A stretch of 64,000 bases of DNA from an uncultured Muribaculaceae bacterium (GTDB lineage Bacteria; Bacteroidota; Bacteroidia; Bacteroidales; Muribaculaceae): the NCBI GenBank assembly GCA_910576775.1, contig CAJTJV010000002.1, positions 1-64,000 on the forward strand. The letters run 5' to 3'. This document shows, one piece after another, positions 1 through 7,118 of this stretch. The notes under the pieces are model-generated. The model worked only from the letters and a program-made list of their open reading frames with translations. It made no database searches and was not told where the DNA came from. The position numbers and the translations under genes are program-made. Numbering within the stretch: the stretch's first letter is position 1; the number at the start of each line of letters is the position of its first letter.

Positions 1-342
1 ACTGCCTCGCAGCTTCTTGCCGTCGATAACCACTTGCTTCTCAGCAAGTGAATCAAGAAACATACGTCCGCAACGCAGAAGGCTCCGTTCTATCTCTGCC
101 GGGTCGACGGCACTCATCAGACGCTCGAATGTATCCGGCGAGGGAGTGCGGCCGCCGCAATCAGGGAACAGCCCGAACTCCTCCGACCGTTCCGACGCGA
201 ACCAAGCCATGTCCTGATAATCTTCTCCTCCTGTCATGTATGTGAGCAAAGCCACAATAAGAAGGTCGTTGAGAGGATAAATGCATCGACCGCGGACCCG
301 ATGCTCGCGGATGTCATCAAATATGGGATAGATCTTGTTCAT
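1..342 (-). CDS. ISAs1 family transposase, N-terminal 114 residues (partial)
   Basis: The frame is open from an ATG at 342 to the window edge and encodes the N-terminal part of a DDE transposase. It opens with MNKIYPIFDDIREHRVRGR, contains the associated-domain segment GGEDYQDMAWFASER, and reaches VVIDGKKLRGS at the edge. In ISAs1 and H-repeat transposases the Asp of the DGKxLRGS motif is the first catalytic acidic residue. The rest of the catalytic core lies to the left, so I cannot say whether the gene is intact. No ATG competes with the one at 342. Confidence 0.85.
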   Translation of the reverse strand, partial: MNKIYPIFDDIREHRVRGRCIYPLNDLLIVALLTYMTGGEDYQDMAWFASERSEEFGLFPDCGGRTPSPDTFERLMSAVDPAEIERSLLRCGRMFLDSLAEKQVVIDGKKLRGS

Positions 343-421
343 AAATATGAAGTTACTGAATTTATCCCATTTGCCAAAATCATTTATTTAATTTTATGAT
401 AATTTTGATGCGGTTGCCCTG
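1..421 (-). mobile_element. ISAs1-family insertion sequence, right-hand part
   Basis: The 5' part of an ISAs1-type transposase gene runs leftwards off the window edge. Upstream of its start, the minus strand at 421 reads CAGGGCAACCGCATC. A terminus opening with CAGGG is what I expect of the ISAs1 family, so I place the IS end at base 421. The other inverted repeat is outside the window, so neither the pairing of the ends nor a target duplication can be tested. The IS sits just beyond the 3' end of the exported-protein gene at 464. Transposase identity is firm; the exact boundary is inference. Confidence 0.6.
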
Positions 422-463
422 TGTTATAATACTTTGATTAGTTTCGAACTAATTATAATTCTG

Positions 464-907
464 TTAATAAATTCTTTTTATCCAACGCTTTTTATCTGAC
501 AGTCCCCATTGCACATGCCAAGTACGCCCAGTCGCCTTATCTAACAATATGAACTGATACATATTTTGAGTTGGATATAACTCAAAGGAGTTTATCCCAG
601 ATGACCATGAAAGGTCATCTCTATTTAATATAGAGGAGAATTCCTTGTTGTCATCTAATGACCATTGGACTTGTTCAATGCGCCCTGTTTGTGTATCAAG
701 TTTGAGAAAATTATAGATATTCTCTGTGGGATACATTTTATATCTATTAGCCGTAACTTGCATCATTTGCAACGTAACCAAGTCTTCAACCAATTCAGAT
801 GTGCGAAATGAGATAGAATCTGCTCTAATAGACGCAATGGAATCGGTTTGAGCAAAAGCATTTGAAAATATAGATATTATAAAGAGTATGAAAAATATAC
901 GTTTCAT
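464..907 (-). CDS. Small exported protein with a duplicated 33-residue motif
   Basis: The protein has 147 residues and a clear signal peptide (hydrophobic residues 4-16, AFA-Q cleavage site near 19/20), so it is probably periplasmic or surface-exposed. I recognise no family. The mature part has two similar copies of one module: residues 56-88 (YKMYPTENIYNFLKLDTQTG onward, to QVQWSLDD) and residues 108-140 (FELYPTQNMYQFILLDKATG onward, to HVQWGLSD). The shared pattern is xYPTxNxYxFxxLDxxTGRxxxVQWxLxD, as in repeats that fold as small beta units. It follows the lipoprotein gene at 954-1619 after 46 bases on the same strand, so the two are probably co-transcribed from the promoter at 1642-1672. 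The DNA is AT-rich, like the adjacent cargo genes and unlike the chromosome further right. Confidence 0.75.
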   Translation of the reverse strand: MKRIFFILFIISIFSNAFAQTDSIASIRADSISFRTSELVEDLVTLQMMQVTANRYKMYPTENIYNFLKLDTQTGRIEQVQWSLDDNKEFSSILNRDDLSWSSGINSFELYPTQNMYQFILLDKATGRTWHVQWGLSDKKRWIKRIY

Positions 908-953
908 GGCAGCTAAATTATGGTTAACAATCGGAGTGCTATTTGTTCGGCTG

Positions 954-1619
954 TTATTGTTCTAATAAATCCATGTTCTCTATTCGGTCCATAAATTCAT
1001 CTTCTGGAACAGCCATCAACTGGTCTATGAAGTTACATAGCCCCTCGTATTCTTCGATTTCCATATGTAATATGCATTCTGTCATATCATTATTGAATAC
1101 GAATACATCATCGCCAAAAGCCGGATATCCACCGCCGGTCTTGCATTTATAGCGTTGTGTCACAAACCATCCTACAAATTCGTTATCTTTTGTTTTGTCT
1201 TTGTGAACTTGTGCGTATAAATTCTTAATAGCAGATTTCAACTGCATTTGGATGTTTTCAATCTTATTTTTCGCAACATCTCTTTCCGAGATGGCCTCTT
1301 TTCTCTGCTGACGACTGTAGGCTGAACCATATGGCATATCCCATAAAGCAATTGAGGATAGAGCATTGTTATAATCTCTTTTAGCCGTTTCCAATTCTTG
1401 GGCAGGCTTAGCAAATGCCATCATCAGCGATTTAATTTCCGGGTCTATATATGGCGAGAAGAAGGCCGAGTCAATTTGTGTTTTCACCGGCTCATAACTT
1501 TCAAAATCATATAAAACGCCCTTTAACTCCTGGGAAACAGCCTTTTGGATTTTTTCTTCTCGGCTTTCGCAAGAGATTAGGAGGAATGCCATTCCAATTA
1601 TTAAGAAAAGTTTGTTCAT
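954..1619 (-). CDS. Putative lipoprotein, function unknown
   Basis: The 221-residue product begins MNKLFLIIGMAFLLISCESR, a type II signal peptide with the lipidated Cys at 17. The body is mostly predicted helix (roughly residues 20-130, including QQRKEAISERDVAKNKIENI), then a shorter beta-rich part with YKCKTGGGYPAFGDDVFVF. This resembles small Bacteroides lipoproteins of unknown role, and I do not assign a family. It is the first gene of a likely two-gene unit with the exported protein at 464-907. Its promoter lies directly upstream, back to back with that of the XRE gene, so the four cargo genes form a divergent cluster. Confidence 0.75.
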   Translation of the reverse strand: MNKLFLIIGMAFLLISCESREEKIQKAVSQELKGVLYDFESYEPVKTQIDSAFFSPYIDPEIKSLMMAFAKPAQELETAKRDYNNALSSIALWDMPYGSAYSRQQRKEAISERDVAKNKIENIQMQLKSAIKNLYAQVHKDKTKDNEFVGWFVTQRYKCKTGGGYPAFGDDVFVFNNDMTECILHMEIEEYEGLCNFIDQLMAVPEDEFMDRIENMDLLEQ

Positions 1620-1641
1620 AATGAAAGAGTTTTCTATGCCG

Positions 1642-1672
1642 CAAAATTACAAAAAATTTATTTTCAATACAA
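1642..1672 (-). promoter_or_regulatory. Promoter for the lipoprotein and repeat-protein genes
   Basis: On the minus strand TTG (1672-1670) is followed after 20 bases by TAATTTTG (1649-1642), a good match to the Bacteroidetes -33/-7 consensus. The start codon is at 1619, giving a leader of about 17 bases. Confidence 0.6.
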
Positions 1673-1738
1673 TACCAAATATCGCAATCGCTAAAAGCAA
1701 TTTTTAATATAATTATTTACAAATTCATAATTGATATA

Positions 1739-1770
1739 TTTGCCAATTGCGAATTTTATTTATAACTTTG
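1739..1770 (+). promoter_or_regulatory. Promoter for the XRE/CoiA-like unit
   Basis: TTTG (1739-1742), a 20-base spacer and TAACTTTG (1763-1770) fit the Bacteroidetes promoter exactly. The predicted transcript starts near 1775, leaving a leader of about 48 bases before the ATG at 1823. It is divergent from the promoter at 1642-1672, so one regulator bound between them could control both directions. The XRE protein itself is the obvious candidate, by inference. Confidence 0.7.
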
Positions 1771-1822
1771 CATGGTTAATTTATAAAGGTGGCGGCAACA
1801 CTTTAAAATACGGTATTTAAAT

Positions 1823-2311
1823 ATGAACAAAGAACTTAAGAAATTTTTAGAAACAGAGTTTAAAACCAAAGCCAAAGTAATAGATTCTAAGGTTGTTGAG
1901 GTTACAGCTCCAGACGGAGAAGTGTTCCAAGTGTTATGTCAAGTAGGGAAATATATAAGTCAAGAAACACGCAACTATGAGCTCCATATCATAGAAGCAA
2001 TTTTTGACAAAAATTATTCCAATGACAAAGAACTCATGATAAACAATATTTGGAGAGATGCGATATTAAACGGCATATCTTTTATGGGCATGAGTTCAGG
2101 TGATAGGCAATGTGAACGCACTCGAATCGGCAACCGAATACGCCAAATAAGGGATGAACGAGGTATTGAAGCTCGTGATCTTGCAAAACTGGCTGATGTA
2201 GATGCTGCTAATTTAAGTAGAATTGAGAACGGCAAATATTCGGTGGGTATAGACATATTGTCAAAAATTGCAGCGTCTTTGGGTAAAAAGATTGATTTAG
2301 TTGATATTTGA
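1823..2311 (+). CDS. XRE-family transcriptional regulator
   Basis: The 162-residue protein has two parts. Residues 1-90 form an alpha/beta domain I do not recognise. Residues 100-162 are a Cro/C1-type helix-turn-helix, with GNRIRQIRDERGIEARDLAK, then DVDAANLSRIENGKYSVGID and a final helix ILSKIAASLGKKIDLV. It probably binds DNA and controls its own two-gene unit. The downstream CoiA-like gene starts one base after this stop codon (TGATATG), which implies translational coupling. Fusion of an extra N-terminal domain to an XRE domain is common in regulators and antitoxins of mobile-element cargo. Whether it acts as an antitoxin or an ordinary repressor cannot be told from sequence. Confidence 0.8.
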   Translation: MNKELKKFLETEFKTKAKVIDSKVVEVTAPDGEVFQVLCQVGKYISQETRNYELHIIEAIFDKNYSNDKELMINNIWRDAILNGISFMGMSSGDRQCERTRIGNRIRQIRDERGIEARDLAKLADVDAANLSRIENGKYSVGIDILSKIAASLGKKIDLVDI

Positions 2312-2312
2312 T

Positions 2313-3389
2313 ATGAGAGCAAAGCAAGATTATTCCTATTCGATAGACAAGGATTCTCATCTAATTAATGTCATAGATGCGGTAAAGGGAAATGATTACT
2401 ATTGTCCTTGTTGTGGAGAAATTATGATTCCACGACAAGGAAATAAAAGACGATGGCATTTTGCTCACAAAGGGAATCTCGGTGATTGTTCATACGAAAC
2501 CTATCTACATAAAGTTGCAAAAAAGCGCATATGCGAATGTTTTAATGAATCGCCACAATTCATTATATTGTTTCACCCCAAATCCATATGTTCAGTGATG
2601 GAATGTCCTTTAGGAGCGAGCCAACCTTGTACTTGGAACACCACAAAGGAATTTGATTTAAAGAAATATTATAACCATTGTGAGGAAGAAGTCACTATTG
2701 ATAAATATCGGGCTGATTTAGTTATTTCTAACCAGTTGAATAATGCACCTCCCATTCTGGTAGAAATATACGTTACGCATAAATCAACCGAAGAAAAATT
2801 AAATTCAAGCTATCGTATCATTGAAATACATATAGAATCTGAAGAGGATATAAATCAGATTGTATCCACTGCGTCTATTAAAGAAAGTGACAGAGATGTC
2901 AACTATTGGGGAGAAACGCAAAATGGGAAAATTCAGTTTTACAATTTTAAAGCTGATTCATATGACGTGCCTGATGATAAACATCAAGCATATAAATTCC
3001 GGTTTTGGATAAATTCAAAAGGATATTTTCAATTTGACAAGATAGAGGATTATGATGAATCCGTAAAATGCCTAAGCCCAAATCCTATTGAAATTGAAAA
3101 TTCCAGATTCCGGATAGAATCAAAATCTCCAATTGGTTGGGATTTTGCTTTTTGTAAATTGGCGGAGTCAGGATTGGGCATTAAGTACTGTACAATGTGC
3201 AAGTTTTACAAAATGAACGATTACTATATGAGGTCAATGTGCATACTGTATAAATCAAAAGGCACAAAACAATATCCAAATTTGTCTGCTGCAATGAGTT
3301 GCCCTCACTTTAGGCAAATAGATTATGCTAACGATGACAGACTATTTGAAATAAATTATAATCAGGAGCATAAAATTACAATTAGATAA
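2313..3389 (+). CDS. CoiA-like protein with zinc-finger and putative nuclease domains
   Basis: I start at the ATG at 2313 (358 residues); an in-frame TTG at 2301 inside the XRE gene is less likely. Residues 29-60 form a CoiA-type zinc finger: Cys31, Cys33 and Cys34, then the WHFAH signature (48-52) and Cys59. Residues 130-160 have RADLVI (Asp135) and PILVEIYVTH (Glu151, His156), an arrangement like the D...E core of restriction-fold nucleases in CoiA proteins. A second cysteine group (Cys293, Cys296, Cys310, Cys330) near the C terminus may bind metal as well. CoiA proteins help process incoming DNA in competent Gram-positive bacteria. In Bacteroidales similar proteins occur as cargo of unknown role, and DNA degradation or defence is my inference. 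Coupling to an XRE gene and low GC fit mobile cargo. Confidence 0.7.
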   Translation: MRAKQDYSYSIDKDSHLINVIDAVKGNDYYCPCCGEIMIPRQGNKRRWHFAHKGNLGDCSYETYLHKVAKKRICECFNESPQFIILFHPKSICSVMECPLGASQPCTWNTTKEFDLKKYYNHCEEEVTIDKYRADLVISNQLNNAPPILVEIYVTHKSTEEKLNSSYRIIEIHIESEEDINQIVSTASIKESDRDVNYWGETQNGKIQFYNFKADSYDVPDDKHQAYKFRFWINSKGYFQFDKIEDYDESVKCLSPNPIEIENSRFRIESKSPIGWDFAFCKLAESGLGIKYCTMCKFYKMNDYYMRSMCILYKSKGTKQYPNLSAAMSCPHFRQIDYANDDRLFEINYNQEHKITIR

Positions 3390-3392
3390 CTA

Positions 3393-3430
3393 ATGTCCCC
3401 GATAATTGTATAATTCATTATCGGGGACAT
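3393..3430. terminator. Bidirectional intrinsic terminator
   Basis: A perfect 14-base-pair stem (ATGTCCCCGATAAT at 3393-3406 with its complement at 3417-3430) surrounds a 10-base loop. It lies between two convergent units, the CoiA-like gene ending at 3389 and the mobilization operon ending at 3461, so it can serve both. It also marks the change from AT-rich cargo to the more GC-rich mobilization module. Confidence 0.85.
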
Positions 3431-3460
3431 CAATTATTGAAAATAATAGCTAAAGAAATG

Positions 3461-4219
3461 TTATCTTTCGGTCGGGTTGAAATAAAGATAGGTTTTATCC
3501 AATCCCCGCTCTTTCTCCCAATAGCGGATATTGTCCTTGATGCTGTCGCGCTCCTGCCACGTTCCCATTATATAATCCCGCTCAATGTTCATAAGGAGCT
3601 GGCGTGATTTTTCAGTCTTGTAGGCTGTCCTTTGATTACGGTAAAGCCATTCGACATCTCTCAGCTTGGAGTTCTCGTTGAGCTGGTAGAAGAATCCATA
3701 TCCGAATCCTCCGGCGGCGAGAAAAAGGATCGCGAACATGTAATACACCCACTTGGGGATTGCCCTCCACCACTGGCCGTCAACGATTGACTGCGCCTTG
3801 TAGCGGAGAGTGTTCACTACGTCGTAGAGTTTACTGCGTTCCTCGGCAAACTCACGCTTGATGCCATCCTTCAGCGCGGATTCAACCCTGTCGCCAAGGT
3901 TATCCTCCAACACCTTTGCAACGCTTCCGCTGACACCGTTGGCGATGCAGTCGGGCAATATCTCGATAACCTTTGCAAGTGTCTCATCGGGTGTGTAGGT
4001 CTTGAACTTGTCGTCAAGCATCTTCCGGATACCGTCGGTAGTGGCGATATTGTGAGGTAGCTCAACCTCGATTTTAGACGGTTCGCTTGACGTGTGTGCC
4101 GGGATTGCCGCCAGCCGTGTGTCGATGCTGCCGAGAAGTTCATTGTGCCTCTTTATCTCTTTGAGAAGGTCGTCAATCTTCTCATCCTGTTTCTTGACGA
4201 TTGAATACATGTCTGCCAT
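3461..4219 (-). CDS. Membrane protein of the mobilization operon
   Basis: The 252-residue protein starts with a short coiled coil (VKKQDEKIDDLLKEIKRHNE, about residues 8-27). It has a single transmembrane helix (WVYYMFAILFLAAGGFGYGF, about residues 158-177) and a charged C-terminal tail. It ends the mobilization operon, starting 2 bases after the relaxase stop. Proteins of this layout often follow relaxase genes in Bacteroides elements. A role in docking the relaxosome to a helper secretion system is plausible but is inference. I recognise no enzymatic motif. Confidence 0.65.
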   Translation of the reverse strand: MADMYSIVKKQDEKIDDLLKEIKRHNELLGSIDTRLAAIPAHTSSEPSKIEVELPHNIATTDGIRKMLDDKFKTYTPDETLAKVIEILPDCIANGVSGSVAKVLEDNLGDRVESALKDGIKREFAEERSKLYDVVNTLRYKAQSIVDGQWWRAIPKWVYYMFAILFLAAGGFGYGFFYQLNENSKLRDVEWLYRNQRTAYKTEKSRQLLMNIERDYIMGTWQERDSIKDNIRYWEKERGLDKTYLYFNPTER

Positions 4220-4221
4220 AG

Positions 4222-5175
4222 TTATACTGATCTTCCTCTTTTTCTTCTTGGTTTCGTTTTTCTCTTCATAGCGCGGGCGAAAGCTTCCTCTTCCGGGTCA
4301 ACCGTCGGGCTTAGATGGAACATCCCGCCCAAAGCCTGACATCCGGCTTCAAGCACATCGGTGATGATGTTGCCCTGCGGCTCATCCCTGACTGTCGCCT
4401 TGACTGACACAGGCTGTATCGCGGTTGGCTGTGCCTGACTTATTCCGGCGTTTTGGGTGAAGAACCTGTCAAGGCGGCGAAAAGAAAATGCGCGGTCGAT
4501 GTATGAGCCGTTGAACTTGAATTCCCCGTCGGAGAATTTCACGCCCTGCGGTCTGCCCGTGTCGCGGTCGTTGTAGAACTCGACGCTGATTCCGGCATTA
4601 GCAAGGCGTCGGCTGAACTCGCCCCATGATTTGCACTGGTACATCGCCGCCTGAATTCTCGGTTTCATTTTAGCGATGGTATCCTCGTACTGTTTCTTCT
4701 TGGGCGAGAAAGTAAGACCGTATTTCTTCTTGATTGCCTTTGTAGCCTTGTGGCTCTTGTCGAAATTGTTTCTTTCGTCTATCGCTTTGCCGTGAAGATT
4801 GACACGGTTATAGACGATATGAAAATGCGGATTGTCGGTTTCGAGGTGGCGCACGATTATATATTGCGTGTCACGGATGTCCATGCGTTCCATGTATTCC
4901 TTTGCCAGTTGAACCATGAATTCATCGGTCAGCCGTGGCAAATCAGCCTTGTCAAAGCTGACGGATATATGTCCGGCCGGGGTGCTGATTTTCTTGTTGA
5001 TGCTCGCCCCGATTTCAAAACTTTCCACAATTCTGCGGTAGTCGTTGCCGAGTATTCCGTCAGAATCTATCACCCGCCAAGTGTCAGGCGTGTACTTTTC
5101 CTTATCGTGGAACTCTCTGGTAACGTAGCCTACGACATCCGAAAAAGATCCTTTTGTAAGAATTTTCGCTATCAT
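4222..5175 (-). CDS. Relaxase / mobilization nuclease (MobB-like)
   Basis: A 317-residue relaxase of the MobA/VirD2-like HUH class (Relaxase family). The metal-binding signature is HLETDNPHFHIVYNRVN, with His110 and the HxH pair His117/His119. The likely nicking tyrosine is in the N-terminal segment (Tyr17 in VVGYVTREF). The enzyme would nick oriT, stay linked to the 5' end and lead single-stranded DNA into a helper secretion apparatus. The C-terminal third is basic, ending KRKTKPRRKRGRS. Its start overlaps the end of the Mob accessory gene by 4 bases (ATGA type), so the two are translationally coupled. Length and order match Bacteroides MobA-MobB pairs. Confidence 0.9.
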   Translation of the reverse strand: MIAKILTKGSFSDVVGYVTREFHDKEKYTPDTWRVIDSDGILGNDYRRIVESFEIGASINKKISTPAGHISVSFDKADLPRLTDEFMVQLAKEYMERMDIRDTQYIIVRHLETDNPHFHIVYNRVNLHGKAIDERNNFDKSHKATKAIKKKYGLTFSPKKKQYEDTIAKMKPRIQAAMYQCKSWGEFSRRLANAGISVEFYNDRDTGRPQGVKFSDGEFKFNGSYIDRAFSFRRLDRFFTQNAGISQAQPTAIQPVSVKATVRDEPQGNIITDVLEAGCQALGGMFHLSPTVDPEEEAFARAMKRKTKPRRKRGRSV

Positions 5176-5558
5176 AACAGTGTCGAGTTTTGGATTTTCA
5201 ACTTGCCGAGGATGGCTAAAATTCCGTCAAGGCAAGCCTCCGCTTTTCGCTTTGTCGAGGGCCATGCGTTAGCCTGACAAGCCTTGACTTGGTCGTTGAG
5301 ATTCTTTCCTTGATACATAAGTTCGCGTATTGCCGCTCGTTCAAAGTCGGTCAGACGTTCGACGATTGTCAGCCTGAAAACACCAACCCGCAGCAGTTCC
5401 GCCACGGCCATTCCTGCCTGTGCGGCCTTAGTCTTTACGATGCTTAGCTCGCCATCGGTGAATGTGGCGGAGATTTTCTTCGCCCTCTTTTCACTTATGT
5501 TTTTCTTGGGTCGCCCACGGAGTTTGATACCGGGAGCGTCTTGATTGTATTTTCTCAT
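5172..5558 (-). CDS. Mobilization accessory protein, ribbon-helix-helix (MobA/MobC-like)
   Basis: I start at the ATG at 5558 (128 residues, MRKYNQDAPGIKLRGRPKKN). The longer reading frame to 5654 would translate part of the oriT-like hairpin. After a basic N-terminal arm, KISATFTDGELSIVKTKAAQ is the strand-helix of a ribbon-helix-helix fold, and FERAAIRELMYQGKNLNDQV is the typical Mob accessory C-terminal helix. Such proteins bind oriT and position the relaxase. It overlaps the relaxase gene by 4 bases and lies right beside the candidate oriT. Confidence 0.8.
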   Translation of the reverse strand: MRKYNQDAPGIKLRGRPKKNISEKRAKKISATFTDGELSIVKTKAAQAGMAVAELLRVGVFRLTIVERLTDFERAAIRELMYQGKNLNDQVKACQANAWPSTKRKAEACLDGILAILGKLKIQNSTLL

Positions 5559-5607
5559 TTGTGTGTTGTTGGGGATGGTGACCGCAGGGAACAGGGAGCG
5601 TCCCGCC

Positions 5608-5667
5608 GGGATGCGAGGGGTTTCGGTGGCACATTTTTGTGCATCCCGAAACATACCCTTGCATCCC
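5608..5667. repeat. Long imperfect inverted repeat, candidate oriT
   Basis: A 60-base hairpin can form here: GGGATGC (5608-5614) pairs with GCATCCC (5661-5667), GGG (5617-5619) with CCC (5656-5658), GTTTCGG (5620-5626) with CCGAAAC (5646-5652), and GCACA (5629-5633) with TGTGC (5638-5642). It is followed by no T-run and sits 50 bases upstream of the Mob accessory start, the usual oriT position. A wider repeat, GACCGCAGGGA (5580-5590) and its complement (5714-5724), encloses it. No nick site can be assigned from sequence alone. Confidence 0.55.
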
Positions 5668-5747
5668 CAACTAACCCACTGACGTGAATTAGTTGTGCGC
5701 TGACGATAACCGCTCCCTGCGGTCGGGTTAATATTATAGGATTTCAG

Positions 5748-5771
5748 TACACCCGGTGTACCGGTACACCG
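5748..5771. repeat. Interleaved palindromes upstream of the mobilization genes
   Basis: Three alternating arms, GTACACC, GGTGTACC and GGTACACC, overlap so that two mutually exclusive hairpins are possible. Bases 5754-5771 form a perfect 18-base palindrome (CGGTGTACCGGTACACCG). The site lies 6 bases past the stop of the DUF3408 gene. It could be a protein-binding site in the transfer origin region or a terminator. It has no T-tract, so I favour a binding site. Confidence 0.5.
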
Positions 5772-5777
5772 TTGGAT

Positions 5778-6164
5778 TTATAGCTTTCGCCATGCCTCGA
5801 TGTCGTCGGCATAGAAATTCAGATGCTCGGCAAGCACGGCGTTGATGTAGCTGCCGACATTGGTACCTCGGTAGCCGAGGATACGGGCGATGCGCTCAAG
5901 CTGTTCCCATACTTCTTCCTCGATGTTGACGGGGTGGCGTTTCACCAATTTTGCCGGTGTGAGATAGGTTGCCTTGAACTCGGCGAAATTGGATTTGCGC
6001 TGTTGTTTGCCGATGCGCTGTTGCTTGGGTTGAATAGTGTCGGGCTGTTCATCTTTGAACAGGTTGGTGATGTCAGCGATGTTATCGCTGTTGACAGCGA
6101 GGTTTGTATTATTGGAATTATCGGTAATCATAGTTTTATTGGTGTTATTTGTTTTCATTGTCAT
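5778..6164 (-). CDS. DUF3408 family protein
   Basis: A 128-residue protein with an Asn/Thr-rich, disordered first half. The conserved DUF3408 region in residues 80-125 contains HPVNIEEEVWEQLERIARIL, then YRGTNVGSYINAVLAEHL. The fold is probably ribbon-helix-helix, with a strand followed by two helices. DUF3408 proteins are found almost only on Bacteroidetes conjugative and mobilizable elements, next to mobilization genes, and likely bind DNA. The start overlaps the primase gene by 20 bases; a second in-frame ATG at 6158 is equally usable. Confidence 0.8.
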   Translation of the reverse strand: MTMKTNNTNKTMITDNSNNTNLAVNSDNIADITNLFKDEQPDTIQPKQQRIGKQQRKSNFAEFKATYLTPAKLVKRHPVNIEEEVWEQLERIARILGYRGTNVGSYINAVLAEHLNFYADDIEAWRKL

Positions 6165-7032
6165 TTTGGGTAATTTTAGAAATTTGATTTACAAGATGCT
6201 CGTTGAGGTCGTTGAACTCGGAGTAGAGCGATGAGCGGTCAATCACGGTTGAGCCATATATGGCTGTCAACTCGGTTAATGCAGTTCTTCCGGCATTGTC
6301 GTTGTCAAGGTAGCAGTTGATTACGCTGTAATCTTTGAGATATGGTATCGCCTTGTTGACATTGACGACCGAGTTGAGAACCACAACATTATTGCCGATG
6401 ATTAAGCCGAGTGTAAGAGCAGAGAGATAATCAATAAACCCTTCGAACACGGCACACTCTGTTGACGGGCCGTCTCTTGACCACGGCAGATATGAGATGC
6501 CCTTGCGTCCTCGGCAACCTTTGAAATACTTGTTGCGCAGTTCCCAGCCGCCACTGACATTGCCGAATGCCACGGCAAAATAAGGTTTACCATTAACGCT
6601 GTAATGTGCCTCATTGCAGTTAGCCTTGGCGATGTGTGCCGGAATACCACGCTGTTGGAGGTATGCGACAAGTGCGCGGTGTTCCAATGGCACGACCTCA
6701 AAATGCTCCATGTTCAGTGCAGAGTGTCGCTGATGAAAAGAGGAAGCGACTGTCTGCACCGATGGCACAGGGCAACTGTTGATGATGCAATTCTTGAGAT
6801 AATGCAAGTCCGTTGACTTATATATCTCAGCAGCGAGGTCTATGATGTTGCCGCCTTTGCCAAGTCCGAAATCATACCAGCAGTTGAGCGATGTATCGAC
6901 CTTGAATGATGGAGTATGTTCCTGTCGCAACGGCGACTTATACCAGAGCCTTGTCCCCTTTCTCGTTGCCGGTTCGTGTCCGAGACTGGACAAGAATTCG
7001 GCTAAAGGGATAGATTTTATCTCTTTCAACAT
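6145..7032 (-). CDS. CHC2/TOPRIM primase-like protein
   Basis: The 295-residue protein has the order of small mobile-element primases. An N-terminal CHC2-like region (residues 1-75) has RLWYKSPLRQEHTPSFKVD and WYDFGLGKGGNIIDL but lacks the zinc-binding cysteines. A TOPRIM domain (about 185-265) has AVFEGFIDYLSA with its catalytic Glu and NCYLDNDNAGRTAL with its DxD pair. It probably lays primers on the transferred single strand or at the element's replication origin. It overlaps the downstream DUF3408 gene, and the replication ATPase lies 86 bases upstream. Confidence 0.85.
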   Translation of the reverse strand: MLKEIKSIPLAEFLSSLGHEPATRKGTRLWYKSPLRQEHTPSFKVDTSLNCWYDFGLGKGGNIIDLAAEIYKSTDLHYLKNCIINSCPVPSVQTVASSFHQRHSALNMEHFEVVPLEHRALVAYLQQRGIPAHIAKANCNEAHYSVNGKPYFAVAFGNVSGGWELRNKYFKGCRGRKGISYLPWSRDGPSTECAVFEGFIDYLSALTLGLIIGNNVVVLNSVVNVNKAIPYLKDYSVINCYLDNDNAGRTALTELTAIYGSTVIDRSSLYSEFNDLNEHLVNQISKITQNDNENK

Positions 7033-7118
7033 GGGTTCTAAAATGTTTGGGTTGCTTGGTTCTTGGTTTGGCTCCTATTATTTATGCCCTTTGCTAAACC
7101 AAACCAAAATGTGGGTTA

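Noticed and set aside
5559..5654. Longer start (near 5654) for the Mob accessory protein
   Set aside because: It would translate half of the oriT-like hairpin, and the conserved basic arm begins at the ATG at 5558.
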